Source of the DNA: UBA5239 sp031548025
GTDB taxonomy: Bacteria; Verrucomicrobiota; Lentisphaeria; Victivallales; Victivallaceae
Assembly (NCBI GenBank): GCA_031548025.1
Contig: JAVBRM010000086.1
Coordinates: forward strand, 17,816-81,815
Length of the DNA: 64,000 bases
Reading direction: 5' to 3'
Shown: positions 1-7,719 of the stretch, in pieces
Layout of the letters: each line of letters starts with the position of its first letter
Position numbering within the stretch: position 1 is the first letter of the stretch
Translations under genes and position numbers: made by a program
The notes under the pieces: generated by a model
What the model saw: the letters and a program-made list of their open reading frames with translations, nothing else
The model's database searches: none
Told to the model about the DNA's origin: nothing

Positions 1-243
1 CCCCTGTTGATGACACCAGCAGCGGGTCGTGGTTTGTGCCTCATATTTACCGGACTTGATATCGACAAATCCGATCTCGGCAGTTTCGCCCCTTACCGGA
101 ACGCGGTCGCATTGCCCGACTTTCAAAGTCAGATGCCGGGTGATGGTGTGATCCCACGGATTGCGGTCGTAATACCCGAAAAAATAATGTCCGTCATCCG
201 GAGTTATTTTCCGCCATTCATTTGTCGAATTAACTGTTTTCAA
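1..243 (-). CDS. beta-propeller-like protein, N-terminal fragment (runs off window start)
   Basis: The reverse strand reads open from a TTG at 243-241 to the window edge, giving 81 residues. The only nearby ATG (complement of 255-257) hits a stop after two codons. A GGAG (complement of 252-255) lies 8 nt before the TTG, so TTG is the likely start. The peptide contains GHYFFGYYDRNPWD followed by short strand-like segments. That motif is typical of the first blade of six-bladed propeller proteins related to oligogalacturonate lyase that are common in Lentisphaerota and Planctomycetota. The substrate cannot be told from this fragment. The gene sits downstream of the LacI gene, with a palindrome just upstream of its start. 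The family call is by motif memory only. Confidence 0.6.
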   Translation of the reverse strand, partial: MKTVNSTNEWRKITPDDGHYFFGYYDRNPWDHTITRHLTLKVGQCDRVPVRGETAEIGFVDIKSGKYEAQTTTRCWCHQQG

Positions 244-262
244 AATCAAATCTCCATTAACT

Positions 263-274
263 GAGAACGTTCTC
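263..274. promoter_or_regulatory. 12-bp palindrome, candidate LacI-family operator
   Basis: GAGAACGTTCTC is a perfect 12-bp palindrome with a central CG, as in many LacI/PurR-type operators. It lies about 20 bp before the TTG start of the propeller gene, next to an AT-rich stretch (TTATATTAAATAAT on the reverse strand) that could supply the -10 element. Binding would block that promoter. The adjacent LacI regulator is the obvious candidate ligand, by inference. Confidence 0.5.
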
Positions 275-366
275 TATTATTTAATATAATCGAAGAAATG
301 ATTTTTTCCACAGCCGAAAGAAAGATCTCCTTGAATTATCAAAAAAAAGCATTATATTTTCAATAT

Positions 367-404
367 CTACTGTCAATGACAAACACAAGTGTCATTGACA
401 GTAG
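367..404. repeat. 15-bp perfect inverted repeat built from two palindromes
   Basis: CTACTGTCAATGACA (367-381) and its exact reverse complement (390-404) flank an 8-nt loop. Each arm is itself nearly self-complementary (TGTCA-N-TGACA), so this could be two operator sites 19 bp apart or an RNA hairpin. It starts 22 bp past the lacI stop codon. A run of eight T on the reverse strand follows only after about 18 nt, so a classic intrinsic terminator is possible but not textbook. Confidence 0.6.
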
Positions 405-426
405 CGATTTTTATTCAGGACTGATA

Positions 427-1368
427 TCATGACCTGTCCGCCACGCTGTCCCGCTCAATCAGCCGGTAGGGATAGATGATTTCATGCTCAACCACCCGGT
501 TGCCGATTTTCGCCTCCACTACGTCAACCACGGCGGTAGCCAGCGCTTCATACTCCTGGGTGATCGCCGTCTGCGACGGAATGCAATAACGGGAAATCAT
601 ACTGCGCTCCGAAACCACCAGCGAAATATCATCCGGTATTTTCTTGCCGTAGAGAAACAGAGCATATGCCGTCATGATGCCGCCATTGCCGCCGGGGCTG
701 AAAACAGCGTCGACGCCGGCCTTGATCAGCTTCCCCGTATCCTCGAGGTAATTATCCGCTTCAACCAGCCTCACCAATCCGGGATCCGGTACGATTTGTT
801 TCAATATCTGCGAGCGCAATTCCGGATTGCCCATACTGTTCCGGGCAATCAAACAGCCGATCCGGCGATGTCCCTTGTTCATGAGATATTCCACCGCCAG
901 CGTCATCCCCTGCTGTTCATCGGAACGCACACTGTGGACTCCTTCGTAGCGTTTCGGCAAGTGGCGGTCGAAAACAATCAGCGGCGCATCGAATTGCCGG
1001 TTCCACTCCTCCGGCCCGATGACATCCGAACCGATCAGGACCGTCGCGCAGAATTGGAGATGCTTCAACTGATTCAAATTGTCCGCCGGCAGAATCTCGA
1101 TGCGGAAATTACGCTCCGCCAACTCCCGAGCCAACGCGTTCATCACCATTTCCACATAATTCTGGGCGGGATACTGACTGCGGGACGGGGTCAGCAAGAT
1201 GACATTGCGCTTCCGCATGGAAAGCCGCGGATAATAATCGTATTTACGGGCCGCGAGCATCACCCGCTTGCGGATTTCCTCCTTGACATTCGGATGATTG
1301 CCGAATACCCGCGACACCGTAGCCGTCGAAACTCCGGCCTCCGCCGCTATCTGCCTGATTGTGATCAT
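427..1368 (-). CDS. LacI-family transcriptional regulator
   Basis: This is a 313-residue DNA-binding repressor or activator of the LacI/GalR family. The helix-turn-helix at residues 3-24 (TIRQIAAEAGVSTATVSRVF) is canonical, followed by the hinge and a periplasmic-binding-protein-like sensor domain over about residues 55-310. The length is slightly short of the usual 330-340. The ATG at 1368 is preceded by AAAGG about 7 nt upstream. It is divergent from the oxidoreductase operon and codirectional with the propeller gene, so it probably controls one or both in response to a sugar or sugar acid. The ligand is unknown. Confidence 0.9.
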   Translation of the reverse strand: MITIRQIAAEAGVSTATVSRVFGNHPNVKEEIRKRVMLAARKYDYYPRLSMRKRNVILLTPSRSQYPAQNYVEMVMNALARELAERNFRIEILPADNLNQLKHLQFCATVLIGSDVIGPEEWNRQFDAPLIVFDRHLPKRYEGVHSVRSDEQQGMTLAVEYLMNKGHRRIGCLIARNSMGNPELRSQILKQIVPDPGLVRLVEADNYLEDTGKLIKAGVDAVFSPGGNGGIMTAYALFLYGKKIPDDISLVVSERSMISRYCIPSQTAITQEYEALATAVVDVVEAKIGNRVVEHEIIYPYRLIERDSVADRS

Positions 1369-1466
1369 ATGATACCTTTTCTTGATTCATTTTCAATATA
1401 GTAGTTACTTTCGTGAAAACAAATAGAAATTGCAAGATATTTTACATTATTCCCCCTGCCGGAAGA

Positions 1467-1494
1467 TTGACGAAACCGGCCCGGCTGATATAGT
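1467..1494 (+). promoter_or_regulatory. sigma70-type promoter of the oxidoreductase operon
   Basis: TTGACG (1467-1472) and TATAGT (1489-1494) are separated by 16 bp, with the first gene starting 31 bp downstream. The spacer contains the dyad CCGGcCCGG, which could bind a regulator. The call is made by eye from the consensus match. Confidence 0.6.
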
Positions 1495-1524
1495 AAAAAT
1501 ATCAAAGTCAGGGAACAATGGTTT

Positions 1525-2535
1525 ATGAAAAAAATCAAGATCGGGCAAATCGGTATCGGACACAATCACGGTTCGGAAAAAATGAATACTTTGCGGCGGC
1601 TCAGTCATCTTTATGAAGTCGTCGGAGTGGTGGAGGACGATCCGGCATGGCGCGAAAAACGCAGCGGTCTGAAAGCATATGAGAACCTGCCGTGGTTCAC
1701 CGAAGAAGAGCTCTTTCAAATCCCCGGCCTGGAGGCGGTGGCGGTGGAAACCGAAGACCCCGAGCTGGTCCGAACCGCCCGCCGTTGCGCGGAACGAGGG
1801 TTGCATATTCATATGGACAAGCCCGGCGGCGAAACCCTGCCGCCATTCAAAGAACTGCTGGACGAGTATCAACGGAAAAATCTCGCCGTTCAGCTCGGCT
1901 ACATGTACCGCAACAACCCGGCGGTTGAGTTCTGTTTCAAAGCCGCTCGCGCCGGCTGGCTCGGTGATATCTTTGAAGTTCACGCGGTCATGAGCCGTTA
2001 TGACGGCGACGAATACCGCAACTGGCTGAAAAAATTTCCAGGCGGAGTCATGTATATTTTCGGCGGCCATCTGATCGACTTGGTGATTTCGCTGCTCGGT
2101 CGCCCGGACAAAGTAACGGCATTTCAACGCTCCACCCGCAACGACGGTTTATTCGACAACGGCTTGGCGGTGATGGAGTACCCGCGGGCGACCGCCACTA
2201 TCCGCACCACCGTCACCGAAGTCGACGGCATGAAACACCGCCGCCTGATCGTCTGCGGCACTCGCGGTTCCGTCGAAGTCTGCCCGCTGGAATACACGGG
2301 CGGCAATTACGCCGTAGCGCCTTTACAGGTCCGCCTGACCCTGCTGGAAGGCAATGACGAATATCCGGCCGGAACCCACGAAGTGGCTGTCCCCCTGATG
2401 AGCGAGGGGCGTTACGGACTGCAATTGATCGAGCTCGCCCGGATCATCCGCGGCGAAATAGCCAATCCATATCCGCCGGAGCATGAATTCCTGGTCCAGG
2501 AAGCGTTGCTGGCGGCAGCGGGGTATGTCAAATGA
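1525..2535 (+). CDS. Gfo/Idh/MocA-family oxidoreductase
   Basis: This 336-residue predicted NAD(P)-dependent sugar or cyclitol dehydrogenase has an N-terminal Rossmann start (KIGQIGIGHNHG). It carries the family EKP motif as DKP at residues 98-100, then the C-terminal alpha/beta substrate domain. The lysine of that motif is normally catalytic. It is the first gene of a five-gene operon driven from a promoter ending at 1494. Its last four bases overlap the start of the next gene (ATGA), implying translational coupling. The substrate is not evident; the operon partners (two SDRs, a second Gfo/Idh/MocA and an MDR enzyme) suggest stepwise oxidation of a sugar or inositol derivative. Confidence 0.85.
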   Translation: MKKIKIGQIGIGHNHGSEKMNTLRRLSHLYEVVGVVEDDPAWREKRSGLKAYENLPWFTEEELFQIPGLEAVAVETEDPELVRTARRCAERGLHIHMDKPGGETLPPFKELLDEYQRKNLAVQLGYMYRNNPAVEFCFKAARAGWLGDIFEVHAVMSRYDGDEYRNWLKKFPGGVMYIFGGHLIDLVISLLGRPDKVTAFQRSTRNDGLFDNGLAVMEYPRATATIRTTVTEVDGMKHRRLIVCGTRGSVEVCPLEYTGGNYAVAPLQVRLTLLEGNDEYPAGTHEVAVPLMSEGRYGLQLIELARIIRGEIANPYPPEHEFLVQEALLAAAGYVK

Positions 2536-3263
2536 ATAAAATCGCCCTCGTCACCGGTGCCGGCAACGGCATCGGGCAAGGAATCGCGCGGCGCCTGGCT
2601 CGCGACGGCGCAACCGTCGCCATCAATGACTTGAACGCGGAAGCCGCCCAGGCAACGGCGGATGAAATCATCAAGGATGGCGGACGGGCTTTTGCCGCCG
2701 TCGCGGACATCAGCAAACTCGATCAGGTCGAAGCGCTGGTCGCCAAAATTCACGCTGAATATGGCAGGATCGATATTCTGGTCAATTGTGCCGGAGGCAA
2801 CCTCGGAGATTCCGGAATCCTCGGAGACCCGGCCAAATGGGAAAGAGTTCTGGACGTCAATCTGAAGGGCACCTTATACTGTTGCCACGTGGTACTACCA
2901 CTGATGCAGAAACAGCAATACGGCAAAATCCTCAATTTCGGCTCGGTGATGGGAGTAGCCGGCTCGGTCGGCGGCGAAATTTATGCCGCCACGAAGGGGG
3001 CCATCGACTCTTTGACCAAATCGCTGGCAATGCGTTTCGGGCCGGATGGGATCAATGTCAACTGTATTTCCCCCGGGGCCATCGTCACCAACACCAAACC
3101 CCATATCGCCGATTTCAGTTCCGGCACCTGGCTTGGCCGAACCGGAACTGTGGAAGAAGTTGCCGCGCTCGCGGCATTTCTCTGCTCGAACGAGGCGGAT
3201 TTCATCACCGGCGTAAACTACCTGATCGACGGCGGCAGAGTGCTGGGGGTTAAAAAAACATGA
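2532..3263 (+). CDS. SDR-family NAD(P)-dependent oxidoreductase
   Basis: This is a classical short-chain dehydrogenase of 243 residues. It shows the cofactor motif TGAGNGIG at 8-15, an N-C-A-G-G motif, and the catalytic Ser138-Tyr151-Lys155 triad (YAATK). The C-terminal GGRVLGV resembles the usual end of FabG-like sugar or alcohol dehydrogenases. It overlaps both neighbours by four bases. A role as a ketose, polyol or sugar-acid dehydrogenase in the operon's pathway is inferred. The sequence alone does not choose between NAD and NADP. Confidence 0.87.
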   Translation: MNKIALVTGAGNGIGQGIARRLARDGATVAINDLNAEAAQATADEIIKDGGRAFAAVADISKLDQVEALVAKIHAEYGRIDILVNCAGGNLGDSGILGDPAKWERVLDVNLKGTLYCCHVVLPLMQKQQYGKILNFGSVMGVAGSVGGEIYAATKGAIDSLTKSLAMRFGPDGINVNCISPGAIVTNTKPHIADFSSGTWLGRTGTVEEVAALAAFLCSNEADFITGVNYLIDGGRVLGVKKT

Positions 3264-4366
3264 GCAAAATCTGGAAGATCGGCATTGTCCACGACACTGG
3301 CGTCAAGGGCAAAGGCGGCCACGGCTTGCACCTGGCGTTTCACAATCTGCCCGGTGTGGAAATAACCGCGCTGGCGGACTCCAATCCGGCCGGATGGCCG
3401 GCAGTCAACGCACAGCGTAATTATACGACTTATCAGGAGATGCTGGAAAAAGAAAAGCTCGATATTCTGGTGCTATGGTCGCGGCTCCCGGGAGATCATT
3501 TCGAGCCGATAAAAATGGCGGTGGCAAAAGGCATTCATGTGATCTGCGAAAAACCGCTCACCGCCAGTCTGCGCGAAGCGGATGAGCTGATCCGCCTGGG
3601 CCGCGTCAAAATTGCGGTAGCCCACCTCGGCCGTCACGCGGCGGTATTCCGCACCATGAAAAAGATGATCGAAGACGGCGCCATCGGCCGCCCCCTGACC
3701 TTCTACGGGCGCGGCAAGGAAGACGAGCGCGGCGGCGGCGAAGATATGATGGTTCTGGGGACCCATATCCTGGACCTCGGATGTTATTTTCTCGGCCTCC
3801 CTGAATCAGTATTCGCCAACGTCATGACCGAGGGCCGCCCGACACGCCCCGAAGACCGGATAAACCCATCCGAACCGGTAGGGCCGGTTGCCGGTGACGA
3901 CATCATGGCGTATTTCAAATTCCCCGGCGGTGTCAACGGTATTTTCGAGAGCCGGAAGGGCTTGTCGGCACGCGGCGTCCGAATGGGCGTAACCGTAGTC
4001 GGAACCACCGGGACTCTGAGCGTCCGCTACGACCAGGAGCGCAAATTGCGCTTGAGCCGCTCGCCGTTTCCGCCCGAAGACGAAGCGGCATTCGAGGAGA
4101 TTGAGCTTTGCGAGGAGCGGACGATTCCCGAAGCCGGAGATATTATATTTGAGAATACCTCAGGCACTGCACGGTATTTCGGAATCAACAACCGGTTTGC
4201 CGCCTGGGACCTGATGCAGGCAATTGAGGAGAACCGCCGCCCGGCCGCCGATATTTATGACGCCCGGACCGTGCTTGAAATGATTTATGGAGTCTATGAG
4301 TCGCATTTCAGTGGCCGGGCCGTAACATTTCCGTTAATCAACCGCAATCATCCCCTGGGAGAATGA
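3260..4366 (+). CDS. Gfo/Idh/MocA-family oxidoreductase (second copy in operon)
   Basis: This 368-residue relative of the first operon gene has clear sequence divergence, so it probably acts on a different intermediate. The catalytic EKP motif is at 97-99. The dinucleotide-binding start is unusual: the GxGxxG region reads VHDTGVKGKGGHG, with a short insertion in place of the tight glycine turn. The central HILDLGCYFLGLPESV segment matches the family pattern for the substrate-side helix. It is coupled to the SDR gene by an ATGA overlap and followed after 4 bp by the quinone-oxidoreductase-like gene. Confidence 0.85.
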   Translation: MSKIWKIGIVHDTGVKGKGGHGLHLAFHNLPGVEITALADSNPAGWPAVNAQRNYTTYQEMLEKEKLDILVLWSRLPGDHFEPIKMAVAKGIHVICEKPLTASLREADELIRLGRVKIAVAHLGRHAAVFRTMKKMIEDGAIGRPLTFYGRGKEDERGGGEDMMVLGTHILDLGCYFLGLPESVFANVMTEGRPTRPEDRINPSEPVGPVAGDDIMAYFKFPGGVNGIFESRKGLSARGVRMGVTVVGTTGTLSVRYDQERKLRLSRSPFPPEDEAAFEEIELCEERTIPEAGDIIFENTSGTARYFGINNRFAAWDLMQAIEENRRPAADIYDARTVLEMIYGVYESHFSGRAVTFPLINRNHPLGE

Positions 4367-4370
4367 AATT

Positions 4371-5348
4371 ATGTATGTGATCAAAGTCGCTGATGACCGG
4401 GCCTTAAACTGGGTTGAAGTTCCGGACCCGATCATGACCGAAAATGAAATTATGGTGGAAATCCACGCCACGGCGCTGAACCGTGCGGATCTTTTGCAGA
4501 GACAGGGCAAATATCCTCCCCCGCCCGGCTGCCCCGAATGGATGGGCCTGGAAATCGCCGGAGTGATCACGGAAATCGGAGCAAACGTGCAAGGTCATTG
4601 GCAAATCGGCGACCGGGTCTGCGCTCTGCTCGGCGGTGGCGGTTATGCGGAAAAAGTCGCGGTAGCCCCCGATATGCTGTTGCCGGTACCCAAAGGCTTG
4701 AGCATGGCCGAAGCCGCCGCCCTCCCCGAGGCCTTTGCCACTTCGTACCTGAATTTATGCCTTGAGGGTGGTCTGAAAGCGGGCGATACGGTTCTGATTC
4801 ATGCCGGGGCCAGCGGCCTGGGCATGGCCGCGATACAAACCGCCAAGGTCTTCGGAGCCCAAGTCATCACCACCGTCAGTTCGCCGGAAAAAGCGGCGGC
4901 GGTCACCCGTCTCGGCGCGGATATCGTGGTCAACCGCCAGACCGACGATCTCGGCCAGATTCTCGACGTCCACCCGGTCGATATCGCGATGGACTGTGTC
5001 GGCGGAACCGGCCTGGGCAAGAATCTGGAAAAACTCGCTGTCGGCGGGCGCTGGATCCTGATCGCTACCCTCGGCGGCGAATTTGCCGAAATCAGCCTGC
5101 GGCCATTATTGAAACGCGGGCTGAAATTAATCGGCAGCACTCTCCGCAGCCGTCCCCCCGCCATGAAAGCCCACATCATGGCGGAGTTGGGCAAACATCT
5201 CTGGCCGGAAATCGAAAAAGGTTCCGTCAAGCCGGTGATTTACCGGATCTTACCCATACAACAGGCGGAAGCCGCCCATTCCATCCTCGAATGCAACGAA
5301 AATATCGGAAAAGTAATCCTGGAGATAAAACATGAAACTGATCGATAA
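4371..5348 (+). CDS. quinone oxidoreductase-like MDR protein (PIG3/QOR type)
   Basis: This is a zinc-free medium-chain dehydrogenase/reductase of 325 residues. The N-terminal GroES-like part contains NRADLLQRQGKYPPPPG, a hallmark of the PIG3-type NADPH:quinone reductase group. The Rossmann part has HAGASGLG at 144-151. The catalytic-zinc Cys/His ligands of alcohol dehydrogenases are absent. It probably reduces a quinone or enone with NADPH, perhaps re-oxidising cofactor or handling a reactive product of the operon's sugar pathway. It overlaps the next SDR gene by 17 bp. Confidence 0.85.
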   Translation: MYVIKVADDRALNWVEVPDPIMTENEIMVEIHATALNRADLLQRQGKYPPPPGCPEWMGLEIAGVITEIGANVQGHWQIGDRVCALLGGGGYAEKVAVAPDMLLPVPKGLSMAEAAALPEAFATSYLNLCLEGGLKAGDTVLIHAGASGLGMAAIQTAKVFGAQVITTVSSPEKAAAVTRLGADIVVNRQTDDLGQILDVHPVDIAMDCVGGTGLGKNLEKLAVGGRWILIATLGGEFAEISLRPLLKRGLKLIGSTLRSRPPAMKAHIMAELGKHLWPEIEKGSVKPVIYRILPIQQAEAAHSILECNENIGKVILEIKHETDR

Positions 5349-6042
5349 AAATGCCGTGATTGTCGGCGGCGCCGGTGCCATCGGCAAAGAAATCGCACTG
5401 AAACTGGCTGCCGAGGGCACCCGGACCATCATCCTCGACGTAAACCCGGAAACCGCGGAATATGCGCTGGATATCACCGACCACCGCGAAGTCGAACGGA
5501 CCATGAATGACATCGCCGCGCGCTTCGGTCACATCGATATTCTGGTCAATTCGGCCGGCGGCAGCGCCCGCGGGAAAAATGCCCCGTTTGCCTCCCAATC
5601 CATTGAAGTCATCGACTGGATTCTCGGCGTCAACCTTCACGGTCCGCTGTACTGTATCCACGCGGCGGCGCCATACATGATCAAACAAAATTACGGCAAG
5701 ATCATCAACATCGCCTCGATTGTCGGAATGCAAGGCAAAGCCTCCCTGACCGATTATTCCGCCGCTAAGGGCGGCATCATTGCCGCCACCAAGTCGCTGG
5801 CGCTGGAACTGGGCAAATACAACATCAACGTCAATTGCGTTTCGCCCGGCATCGTCGTCCGGCCCGGCGAACATGGCGACGACCAGGCCCTGGCCCGGCG
5901 GACCACCTGTTTGAACCGCATCTGCACCCAAGCGGATATCGCAAATGCGGTTCTATTCCTGGCCTTGCCGGAATCCGATTTCATTACCGGCCAGAATTAC
6001 GTCGTCGACGGCGGCCGCTCGCTCGGGCTTAAGGGCGATTAA
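5332..6042 (+). CDS. SDR-family oxidoreductase (second SDR in operon)
   Basis: This 236-residue classical SDR has a GGAGAIG nucleotide motif at 12-18, NSAGG near 73-77, and catalytic Ser129, Tyr142 and Lys146 (YSAAK). It ends with a VVDGGRS segment typical of FabG/gluconate-dehydrogenase-like enzymes. It closes the operon. Its stop codon overlaps by four bases the stop of the convergent gene, so there is no room for a separate terminator. The function is probably oxidation or reduction of a sugar-derived alcohol; the substrate is unknown. Confidence 0.86.
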   Translation: MKLIDKNAVIVGGAGAIGKEIALKLAAEGTRTIILDVNPETAEYALDITDHREVERTMNDIAARFGHIDILVNSAGGSARGKNAPFASQSIEVIDWILGVNLHGPLYCIHAAAPYMIKQNYGKIINIASIVGMQGKASLTDYSAAKGGIIAATKSLALELGKYNINVNCVSPGIVVRPGEHGDDQALARRTTCLNRICTQADIANAVLFLALPESDFITGQNYVVDGGRSLGLKGD

Positions 6043-7664
6043 TTATCGCGGCATTTCTGCAGTAATACTTCCAGTACTTCCGGCGGATATTTGTATTTTT
6101 GATGCAGCATATTGATCACGTCGACCGGACTGCGGTAGTTTTCAAGCGGCAGTTCTTCCACGTGTCCGTCCAGGCACCGAACACTGAACGTGCCGGCATG
6201 GTTGCCGGGTTTGTCAAAAGCGATCGGCATTGTGGAAGGCGTCCGGACTTGAGTCATACTGCAGTCAAGGCCCAGATAATAATATCCGTACTGTTCCTGA
6301 GGGTTGTGCGGGCATCTGTATACGGAGAGATCGGTAAGATATTCTTTCGCTTTCAGTACTTCAAATCCTTTTTCATTCTTTCCGGGCGGCAGCATATCTT
6401 TATTATCCATAGCATACTGCATCAAGGCGAGCCCGATTTGCTTTAAGTTGGTACTACAGCGCCGGTCGCGAGGAGCCGGGGCCGCGGCGACTCCCTGTGC
6501 TTTCATGCGCGCTTTTTGCAATACCGGCAACAGGGCGCCCGCGGAAATCCCCAACGGGATAAAACTGCCGAACTGCGGCAGTTCGATATTGGTGCGCGTA
6601 TTGGCCTGATAACCCAACGGGCCGACGCTCGCCACACAATATATCCGGGGAAAGCCGATGAAGGTTTTGAACAGATTGAGCTGTTCCGCAGGTATTCTTT
6701 TTCCGAATCCCCGGACTGTCGCTTCGTCGATACTGATATACGAGTACATGATTCCCTGCTCCGGCACTTTCAAGCCGCCTTGGACGTTCAAGTTTATTTC
6801 CGGCATGGCGGCCGGGTCGGAAACAATCATGATTCGTTTATCGCCCACAGTTATTTGCGGGTTTAATCCCGACGCGCTATCCGGAGCTTCAATGGCATAG
6901 ACATTATCGGAAACCTTGCTGACTTCGGGCTTGTCCGAGAATTGTTCGAGCAACCGCGCCAGCGTTCCTTCCGCATCGGGCAGGCTCCAAATAATCCGGT
7001 ATACCGGATTTTCAGCCGTTCCTGACGAGGTTAGCAGGAAAAAGAATTCGCCACGAAGGGTTTTCAGTATTTCGGGCAACTTCACTCCGGTTTTTTGCTC
7101 CAGCGTTGCGGTCATTACCGCCGGCAACTGTTGGAAACTCGGATCTTTGGCAAATTCACCGACCAGATAATCCCAGGCGGAATCCAGCGTGAGATGCCCG
7201 CCGAACGCAATCAGGGTATTGGGAGGAATCGCCGTCAACTTCCGGAACGGCTGATTGGTCCGGGAATAAAACTCGTAGCCGAGCCCCTGTGGATTGTTTC
7301 CGGTATAGGCAAAACTTTTATACAAATAGGGGAATTCTTTATCGGCTTCGTTGTAGACGCAGCTGATGGCATGCGCCTGAACCGCGTCGACATTCAAGAG
7401 CTTGAAGAAAAACCCTATTCCCATCTGAACCATCGGAATGAATGGTGCATTAGCCGGTTTCTGATTACCGGCCACCTGCAATATTGAACTGAGCTTTTCC
7501 AACAGTTTGGCGGAAGTGTTGACATGCCGGACATATTCGAGCGACAGCCCGGCGGTATCCACCTGTTTGATTGTATCCCGGTAAATTTCTTCGTTCGTTT
7601 GAGCACGCACGCTCACGGACAGCATTACACCAAGCAGCAATAATCCGATGTTGAATTTTCTCAT
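6039..7664 (-). CDS. secreted protein with pseudopilin-like C-terminal domain
   Basis: The start is the ATG at 7664, with GGAG 6 nt upstream. An upstream in-frame start would add 23 residues ahead of a clean signal peptide (MRKFNIGLLLLGVMLSVSVRAQ) and is rejected. The mature part of the 541-residue protein begins with a domain resembling DUF3352-like secreted proteins (AFGGHLTLDSAWDYLVGEFA and following). The last 130 residues contain CSTNLKQIGLALMQYAMDN and, near the end, a SVRCLDGHVEEL stretch. Those two signatures belong to the globular part of Lentisphaerota/Planctomycetota pseudopilins (H-X9-DG type), yet no prepilin helix precedes them. The function is unknown. Confidence 0.65.
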   Translation of the reverse strand: MRKFNIGLLLLGVMLSVSVRAQTNEEIYRDTIKQVDTAGLSLEYVRHVNTSAKLLEKLSSILQVAGNQKPANAPFIPMVQMGIGFFFKLLNVDAVQAHAISCVYNEADKEFPYLYKSFAYTGNNPQGLGYEFYSRTNQPFRKLTAIPPNTLIAFGGHLTLDSAWDYLVGEFAKDPSFQQLPAVMTATLEQKTGVKLPEILKTLRGEFFFLLTSSGTAENPVYRIIWSLPDAEGTLARLLEQFSDKPEVSKVSDNVYAIEAPDSASGLNPQITVGDKRIMIVSDPAAMPEINLNVQGGLKVPEQGIMYSYISIDEATVRGFGKRIPAEQLNLFKTFIGFPRIYCVASVGPLGYQANTRTNIELPQFGSFIPLGISAGALLPVLQKARMKAQGVAAAPAPRDRRCSTNLKQIGLALMQYAMDNKDMLPPGKNEKGFEVLKAKEYLTDLSVYRCPHNPQEQYGYYYLGLDCSMTQVRTPSTMPIAFDKPGNHAGTFSVRCLDGHVEELPLENYRSPVDVINMLHQKYKYPPEVLEVLLQKCRDN

Positions 7665-7719
7665 AATCGTCTCCTTCTTACAAGTGAAATATAACATTCG
7701 GATTATTGAATTGCAAATA

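Noticed and set aside
7..264. Short forward open frame at the window start
   Set aside because: The reverse strand encodes a recognisable propeller-type peptide with a ribosome-binding site in the same stretch; the forward frame has no motif.
484..1401. Long forward frame of 305 codons opposite the first lacI gene
   Set aside because: It is antisense to a clear LacI protein and its translation has a low-complexity, Arg/His-rich composition typical of shadow frames in this GC range.
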